This document shows positions 6,836 through 10,301 of a stretch of 10,301 nucleotides of DNA, in pieces. Made by a program: the position numbers and the translations under genes. Source of the stretch: Acetobacteraceae bacterium (GTDB lineage: Bacteria > Pseudomonadota > Alphaproteobacteria > Acetobacterales > Acetobacteraceae); NCBI GenBank assembly GCA_025356735.1, contig JANXRT010000008.1, positions 1 to 10,301 on the forward strand, read 5' to 3'. The notes under the pieces were generated by a model. That model ran no database searches. It was given only the letters and a program-made list of their open reading frames with translations, and was not told the origin of the DNA. How positions within the stretch are numbered: position 1 is the first letter of the stretch; every line of letters starts with the position of its first letter.

Positions 6836-7606
6836 TCAGGCCGCTGCGACCGGCCGGCGCACCGGCAGGCCGGCCCGGTCGAGCGCCGATTTGACGTCGG
6901 CCACCGTGAACGTGCCGAAATGAAACACGCTCGCCGCCAGCAACCCAGTGGCGCCGGCGCGCGCGCCCTCGACGAAATGCTCCAGCGTGCCGACGCCGCC
7001 TGAGGCCACCACCGGCAGCCGCACCGCGCCGCAGACCCGCGCCAGCAGTTCAAGGTCGAAGCCGAGCCCGGTGCCGTCGCGGTCCATGCTGGTCAGCAGG
7101 ATCTCGCCGGCGCCAAGCGCTGCCGCCTGGCGGCACCATTGCACCGCGTCGATCCCGGTGTTGCGGCGGCCGCCATGTGTGAACACCTCCCAGCGATCGG
7201 GCCCGGTGCGCTTGGCATCGACCGCCACCACCACGCACTGGCTGCCGAACTTCTCGGCCGCCTCGCGCACGAACTCCGGCCGCGCGATGGCGGCGGAATT
7301 GATGCTGCACTTGTCGGCGCCGGCCAGCAGCAGCCGGCGCAAATCATCCACCACCCGGATGCCGCCACCGACGGTCAAGGGTAGGAAAACGCGTGCAGCG
7401 GTGCGCGAGACGACATCGAGAATGGTATCGCGGTTCTCATGGCTGGCGGTGATATCCAGAAAAGTCAGCTCGTCGGCGCCGGCGGCGTCGTAGATCGCCG
7501 CCTGCTCGACCGGATCGCCGGCATCGCGCAGGGCGACGAAGTTCACGCCCTTGACGACGCGTCCGTCCTTTACGTCCAAACAGGGAGTCACCCGCAACTT
7601 CAACAT
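6836..7606 (-). CDS. hisF: Imidazole glycerol phosphate synthase cyclase subunit HisF
   Basis: HisF takes ammonia from HisH and converts the ribulosyl form of ProFAR (PRFAR) into imidazole glycerol phosphate and AICAR, which feeds purine synthesis. The product is 256 residues, the normal length. The TIM barrel shows RVTPCLDVKDGRVVKGVNF (5-23) with catalytic Asp11, ELTFLDITAS (46-55), PLTVGGGIR (76-84), ADKCSINSAA (97-106), VVVAVDAKR (125-133) with catalytic Asp130, GEILLTSMDRDGT (about 167-179) and VVASGGVGTLEHF. The ATG at 7606 follows AAAGG at a short distance. Unlike its neighbours it is separated from the upstream gene by 98 bp, so it could have its own promoter. It ends 7 bp before hisE. 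Confidence 0.98.
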   Translation of the reverse strand: MLKLRVTPCLDVKDGRVVKGVNFVALRDAGDPVEQAAIYDAAGADELTFLDITASHENRDTILDVVSRTAARVFLPLTVGGGIRVVDDLRRLLLAGADKCSINSAAIARPEFVREAAEKFGSQCVVVAVDAKRTGPDRWEVFTHGGRRNTGIDAVQWCRQAAALGAGEILLTSMDRDGTGLGFDLELLARVCGAVRLPVVASGGVGTLEHFVEGARAGATGLLAASVFHFGTFTVADVKSALDRAGLPVRRPVAAA

Positions 7607-7611
7607 GCGCC

Positions 7612-7640
7612 TTTAAAGGAGCCTCGGTGCGAGGTTGCAA
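7612..7640 (-). promoter_or_regulatory. Promoter-like sequence with a dyad in its spacer, just before hisF
   Basis: On the minus strand TTGCAA (7640-7635) and TTTAAA (7617-7612) are spaced by exactly 17 bp, each a 4-of-6 match to the -35 and -10 consensus. The spacer holds a 5-bp dyad, CCTCG-CAC-CGAGG (7634-7622). The TTTAAA box is also the centre of the 10-bp palindrome CCTTTAAAGG (7610-7619). The -10 box lies only 5 bp before the hisF ATG, so a transcript from here would be nearly leaderless. The rest of the 98-bp hisA-hisF gap (7607-7704) holds one more weak dyad (7665-7685, 5-bp arms, 11-nt loop) and no ORF. Chance similarity is quite possible. Confidence 0.3.
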
Positions 7641-7704
7641 GCACGGACGCAGGGTACAGGCATCTAGGGTGATGGATGATCCCTATATTCGTCTAGACCA
7701 GCGA

Positions 7705-8454
7705 TCAGGAAGCCAGCAGCGCCAAGGCCTCTGTCGGCTTCACCCGGCCGTCGTACAGCGCCCGGCCGACGATCACGCCATCCAAGGCCCACCTGCCGTT
7801 CGGAGTGCAGGCAACATCGCGCAGCGCCTGCAGGTCAAGCAGGCTGCCGACGCCGCCGGATGCGATCACCGGCGTGGTCAGCTGGAAGGCGAGGTCCATG
7901 GTCTGCTCCAGGTTGAGCCCGGAAAGCATGCCGTCGCGCGAGATGTCGGTGTAGATAATCGCGGCGGCACCGGCATCCTCGAACCGCAGCGCCAGCTCCA
8001 GCGCCCGTACCTCCGAGGTTTCGGCCCAGCCTTCAACCGCCACGAAGCCGTCCCGTGCATCGATGCCAACGGCGATCCGGCCCGGGTGGGCGCGGCAGGC
8101 GAGGCGCACGAGTTCCGGGTTCTTCAGCGCGGCGCTGCCAAGAATTACCCGGCGCACCCCGGCCTCGAGCCAGGCCTCAATGCCGGCCATGTCGCGGATG
8201 CCGCCGCCGAGCTGCACCGGGATATCGACCGCGGCCAATATCAGGGCCACCGCCTCACGGTTGACCGCGCGCCCGGCGAAGGCGCCGTTGAGATCGACCA
8301 CGTGCAGCCATCGGCAGCCGGCATCGCGCCAGGCCCGCGCCTGCGCGCCCGGATCGTGCGAATAGACCGTCGCCTCGGCCATCTCGCCGCGGCGCAGGCG
8401 GACGCATTGGCCGTCCTTGAGATCGATCGCCGGATACAGCGTCAGGCCGGTCAT
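7705..8454 (-). CDS. hisA: ProFAR isomerase HisA
   Basis: HisA opens the ribose of ProFAR by an Amadori rearrangement to give PRFAR, the substrate of HisF. The product has 249 residues, the expected size. The half-barrel repeats are clear: LYPAIDLKDGQCVRLRRGE (6-24) with catalytic Asp11, LHVVDLNGAFAG (50-61), PVQLGGGIRD (79-88), RVILGSAALKNPELV (102-116), IAVGIDARDGFVAVEGW (127-143) with catalytic Asp132, AAIIYTDISRDGMLSG and PVIASGGVGSL. The ATG at 8454 is the only start that keeps the conserved N-terminal strand, yet no Shine-Dalgarno sequence precedes it (GATCCGCCTCCA). It begins 24 bp after the GNAT gene stop, in a position where reinitiation after that gene is plausible. Confidence 0.98.
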   Translation of the reverse strand: MTGLTLYPAIDLKDGQCVRLRRGEMAEATVYSHDPGAQARAWRDAGCRWLHVVDLNGAFAGRAVNREAVALILAAVDIPVQLGGGIRDMAGIEAWLEAGVRRVILGSAALKNPELVRLACRAHPGRIAVGIDARDGFVAVEGWAETSEVRALELALRFEDAGAAAIIYTDISRDGMLSGLNLEQTMDLAFQLTTPVIASGGVGSLLDLQALRDVACTPNGRWALDGVIVGRALYDGRVKPTEALALLAS

Positions 8455-8478
8455 TGGAGGCGGATCATTGAACGCCGG

Positions 8479-9087
8479 TCATTCGAAATCCGGGCATTCG
8501 GGCGGCGCCGCCTCATCCGAAGGCGCGGCGGCTTCGACCTCGGGCCGCAGTATCTTGTGGTAAAAATAGCCGCCCACGGTCTTGCCGCGCACCCGGGCAT
8601 AGACCGGGTTGACGCCCCACCTCGTGTAGCCGAGCGACGTGTACAGGCTGATCGCGACCACCTGCGTCTCGCGCACGTCCAGGTTGAGCGCATAGTAGCC
8701 CAGGGCGCGCGCGCCCTCCTCCACCCGTTTGGTCAACAAGGTGGCCAGGCCATGGCCGCGCGCGTAGGGGGCGATGAAGGAGTGCATCAGCGTTGCGGAG
8801 AACGCCTGCGCCTCATTGTTGCGCGGCGGACGCACCAGCTGGGCGGAACCGACGATGGTGCCGTTGAGGCGGACCAGGAACAGCTCGCGCTCTGGCACCA
8901 GCAGCACGCCCCGGAAGTAGCGCTCCAGCGCCTGGCGGCCGGGCGGGTTTACCCAGCCGAAGCCGCCGCCATCGAGGATCGCCGCATCCGCCGCCTCGCA
9001 CAGCGCCGCAAGGTCGTCGTCGCTCAGCTCGGTCGCGCGCTCCACCATTAGCTCCGGCGCGACGGTGCTGCCGGGCGGCCCGCTCAT
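8479..9087 (-). CDS. GNAT family N-acetyltransferase inside the his operon
   Basis: A 202-residue protein with one GNAT domain. It starts MVERATELSDDDLAALCEAAD (14-34), then has the strands LFLVRLNGTIVGSAQLV (69-85), and then the acetyl-CoA binding motif A, HSFIAPYARGHGLATLLTKR (102-121), with the R-x-x-G-x-A pattern (Arg110, Gly113, Ala115). The helix EEGARALGYYALNLDVRETQ (123-142) and ISLYTSLGYTRWG (146-158) complete motif B. The last 20 residues are acidic and alanine/proline-rich. The acceptor substrate cannot be read. The ATG at 9087 overlaps the hisH stop as ATGA, the usual sign of translational coupling; an in-frame ATG at 9096 is the alternative. Its position between hisH and hisA shows co-expression with histidine synthesis, but not that it is a histidine enzyme. 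Confidence 0.93.
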   Translation of the reverse strand: MSGPPGSTVAPELMVERATELSDDDLAALCEAADAAILDGGGFGWVNPPGRQALERYFRGVLLVPERELFLVRLNGTIVGSAQLVRPPRNNEAQAFSATLMHSFIAPYARGHGLATLLTKRVEEGARALGYYALNLDVRETQVVAISLYTSLGYTRWGVNPVYARVRGKTVGGYFYHKILRPEVEAAAPSDEAAPPECPDFE

Positions 9088-9719
9088 GGTGCCCATTGCA
9101 GGAAGTTCATCAGGATGCGGATGCCGATCTCCTGGCTTTTCTCGACATGGAACTGGGTGCCGGCGCGGTTGCCGGACGCCACCATCGCCACCACCGGGCC
9201 GCCATAGTCGGTGGTGGCGATGGTTTCTCCGCACGATCCGGCGGCCAGCGCGTAGCTGTGGACGAAGTAGGCGTGGTCGCCGGGCGCCAGGCCTTCAAGC
9301 AAGGGATGGACGCCAGGCACGAAGTCGAGCGCGTTCCAGCCCATCTGCGGCAGCCGCAGCCCGGGCGGGTCCATCGCCGCGATCTCGCCGCCGATCCAGC
9401 CGAAGCCGGGCGTTATCTCGTGCTCCAGGCCACGCTGCGCCATCAGCTGCATGCCGACGCAGATGCCGAGGAACGGCGTGCCGGCTTCGGTCGCGTCCGT
9501 AATCGCGCCCGCCATGCCGCACACCGCGCGCAGGCCCCGGGCACAGTCGGCGAACGCGCCCTGCCCCGGCAGCACGATGCGGTCGGCACGCGCCACGGCG
9601 GCGGGATCGGCGGTGACCTCGACTTGCGCCGCGATGCCGAGCCGGTCGGCTGCCAACGCCAATGCGCGCGACGCCGAGGCCAGGTTGCCGCTGCCGTAAT
9701 CGATCACCGCGACGCGCAT
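9084..9719 (-). CDS. hisH: Imidazole glycerol phosphate synthase glutaminase subunit HisH
   Basis: HisH is the class I glutamine amidotransferase that hydrolyses glutamine and channels ammonia through the HisF barrel. The product has 211 residues. Visible are VAVIDYGSGNLASASRAL (3-20), the oxyanion strand LPGQGAF (50-56), the nucleophile elbow LGICVGMQLM (84-93) with Cys87, GFGWIGGEI (105-113), PQMGWNAL (124-131), AYFVHSYAL (150-158) and TQFHVEKSQEIG (188-199) with His191 and Glu193, completing the triad. The residue after the histidine is Val where Pro is more usual (HPEKS). The ATG at 9719 overlaps the DUF2628 stop as TGATG; a GTG one codon upstream (9722) would give a GTGA overlap and is equally possible. 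Confidence 0.98.
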   Translation of the reverse strand: MRVAVIDYGSGNLASASRALALAADRLGIAAQVEVTADPAAVARADRIVLPGQGAFADCARGLRAVCGMAGAITDATEAGTPFLGICVGMQLMAQRGLEHEITPGFGWIGGEIAAMDPPGLRLPQMGWNALDFVPGVHPLLEGLAPGDHAYFVHSYALAAGSCGETIATTDYGGPVVAMVASGNRAGTQFHVEKSQEIGIRILMNFLQWAP

Positions 9720-10093
9720 CACTGGCGCCCATCCGGGCCGAACTCGCGCGCCAGTTCCGGCCGCGCTGTGAGCAGGCGCGCCAAGGCAGCATCCTCGTTG
9801 CGGGCGGCAAGCACATGGGCCAGCACGAAGCCGCGCCGCTCGGCGGCGAACCTCCTGAAGTCGTTCCCAAGGAGGCCAAGTGCGACGGCATAGAGCGAAA
9901 GCAGGGTAAGCATCAGGCCTGCGGGCGCCAGGACGGCGATCAGCACGCCGGCCGCCAGCGCGATCAGCCCAGGCACCCAGGCACGGTGCGCGAGCAGCCA
10001 GATCGGACCGAACAGCAAGGCACCCCAGCTGAAGCCCTCGCGGATGAGCAGGGAAGAATCATCGGGCCGCAGATGCGCGGTCCAGTATTTCAC
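9719..10093 (-). CDS. DUF2628 small membrane protein between hisB and hisH
   Basis: A 124-residue protein with the DUF2628 signature FSWGALLFGPIWLLAHRAW (21-39), where two hydrophobic stretches meet a G-P-x-W-x-L core. It is followed by two more hydrophobic segments (41-58 and about 59-76) and a basic, cytoplasm-facing C-terminal tail with NDFRRFAAERRGF (77-89). It should be an inner-membrane protein; no biochemical role is known to me. The start is a GTG at 10093 whose last two bases form the TGA of hisB (GTGA overlap), and its own TGA overlaps the hisH start. It is therefore translationally embedded in the his operon, and DUF2628 genes in this place are, as I recall, common in alphaproteobacteria. 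Confidence 0.92.
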   Translation of the reverse strand: MKYWTAHLRPDDSSLLIREGFSWGALLFGPIWLLAHRAWVPGLIALAAGVLIAVLAPAGLMLTLLSLYAVALGLLGNDFRRFAAERRGFVLAHVLAARNEDAALARLLTARPELAREFGPDGRQ

Positions 10094-10301
10094 AGCGATC
10101 CCTTGGTGGAGGGAACCGCATCGCCAACCCGGGGATCGAGCTCAACCGCCATCCGCAGCGCCCGCGCGGTGGCCTTGAAGCAGGCCTCGGCGACATGGTG
10201 CGCGTTGTGTCCGGCGCGCCGCGTCAGATGCAGGGTCAGCCCGGCATTGGCCGCGAAGGCGCGAAAGAACTCCTCGAACAGCTCGGTATCCATGTCGCCG
10301 A
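10090..10301 (-). CDS. hisB: Imidazoleglycerol-phosphate dehydratase HisB, C-terminal part (runs off right edge)
   Basis: HisB dehydrates imidazole glycerol phosphate to imidazole acetol phosphate. Only the last 69 codons are in the window. They contain GDMDTELFEEFFRAFAANAG, then LTLHLTRRAGHNAHHVAEACFKATARALR with the second Mn-binding motif H-N-x-H-H-x-x-E, and the standard ending DAVPSTKG-SL. The chain ends shortly after STKG, as in monofunctional HisB, so no phosphatase domain follows at the C-terminus; the N-terminus is outside the window. The stop overlaps the downstream DUF2628 start by 4 bp. The internal ATG at 10293 is not the start, because the family motif continues before it. Confidence 0.96.
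   Translation of the reverse strand, partial: GDMDTELFEEFFRAFAANAGLTLHLTRRAGHNAHHVAEACFKATARALRMAVELDPRVGDAVPSTKGSL

Noticed and set aside
7627..9051. Open frame of 474 codons on the plus strand across hisA and the GNAT gene
   Set aside because: It mirrors the codons of two clear genes on the other strand, is rich in R, H, G and A, and shows no domain.
10291..10293. ATG at 10293 as the start of a small separate gene
   Set aside because: The HisB motif G-D-M-D-T-E-L runs through this codon from the window edge, so it is internal to hisB.

Overview
The window is a GC-rich (roughly two-thirds G+C) bacterial chromosomal segment. Every gene I can support lies on the minus strand, so the text below follows transcription from right to left. 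Gene content and order point to an alphaproteobacterium, most likely of the Rhodospirillales/Azospirillum type: hisB, a DUF2628 gene, hisH, hisA, hisF, a stand-alone hisE and a HIT-family gene. The organism assignment is inference from gene order and protein style, not from a marker gene.

Right part (10301 to 5985): a histidine biosynthesis operon. It starts with the 3' end of hisB (window edge), then a small membrane protein (DUF2628), hisH, a GNAT acetyltransferase, hisA, hisF, hisE and a HIT protein. The first four genes overlap by 1-4 bp (GTGA, TGATG, ATGA) and are probably translationally coupled. HisH and HisF form the glutamine amidotransferase/cyclase pair, HisA makes the substrate for HisF, and HisE and HisB catalyse earlier and later steps. 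The only sizeable gap, 98 bp between hisA and hisF, holds a promoter-like sequence with a small dyad in its spacer.

Middle part (5907 to 1259): four co-directional genes that look like a metabolic module. They encode an MFS permease, a luciferase-like (LLM) flavin/F420 oxidoreductase, a small exported protein and an AidB-type acyl-CoA dehydrogenase. The first three are separated by only 26 bp each. The substrate cannot be read from the sequence.

Left part (1258 to 1): an intergenic region of 346 bp holds a palindrome-rich repeat (1141-1247), a good promoter (TTGACA box), a TPP riboswitch (about 1080-971) and its downstream leader. It is followed by the first 304 codons of thiC, the thiamine pyrimidine synthase, which runs off the left edge.

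No tRNA, rRNA, insertion sequence, CRISPR array or phage gene was seen. Most of the window is conventional. The points most worth a second look are the non-histidine genes built into the his operon (GNAT, DUF2628, HIT), the hisA-hisF gap, the uncharacterised MFS/LLM/exported protein/dehydrogenase cluster and the palindromic repeat. I did not find convincing evidence of a wholly new system.
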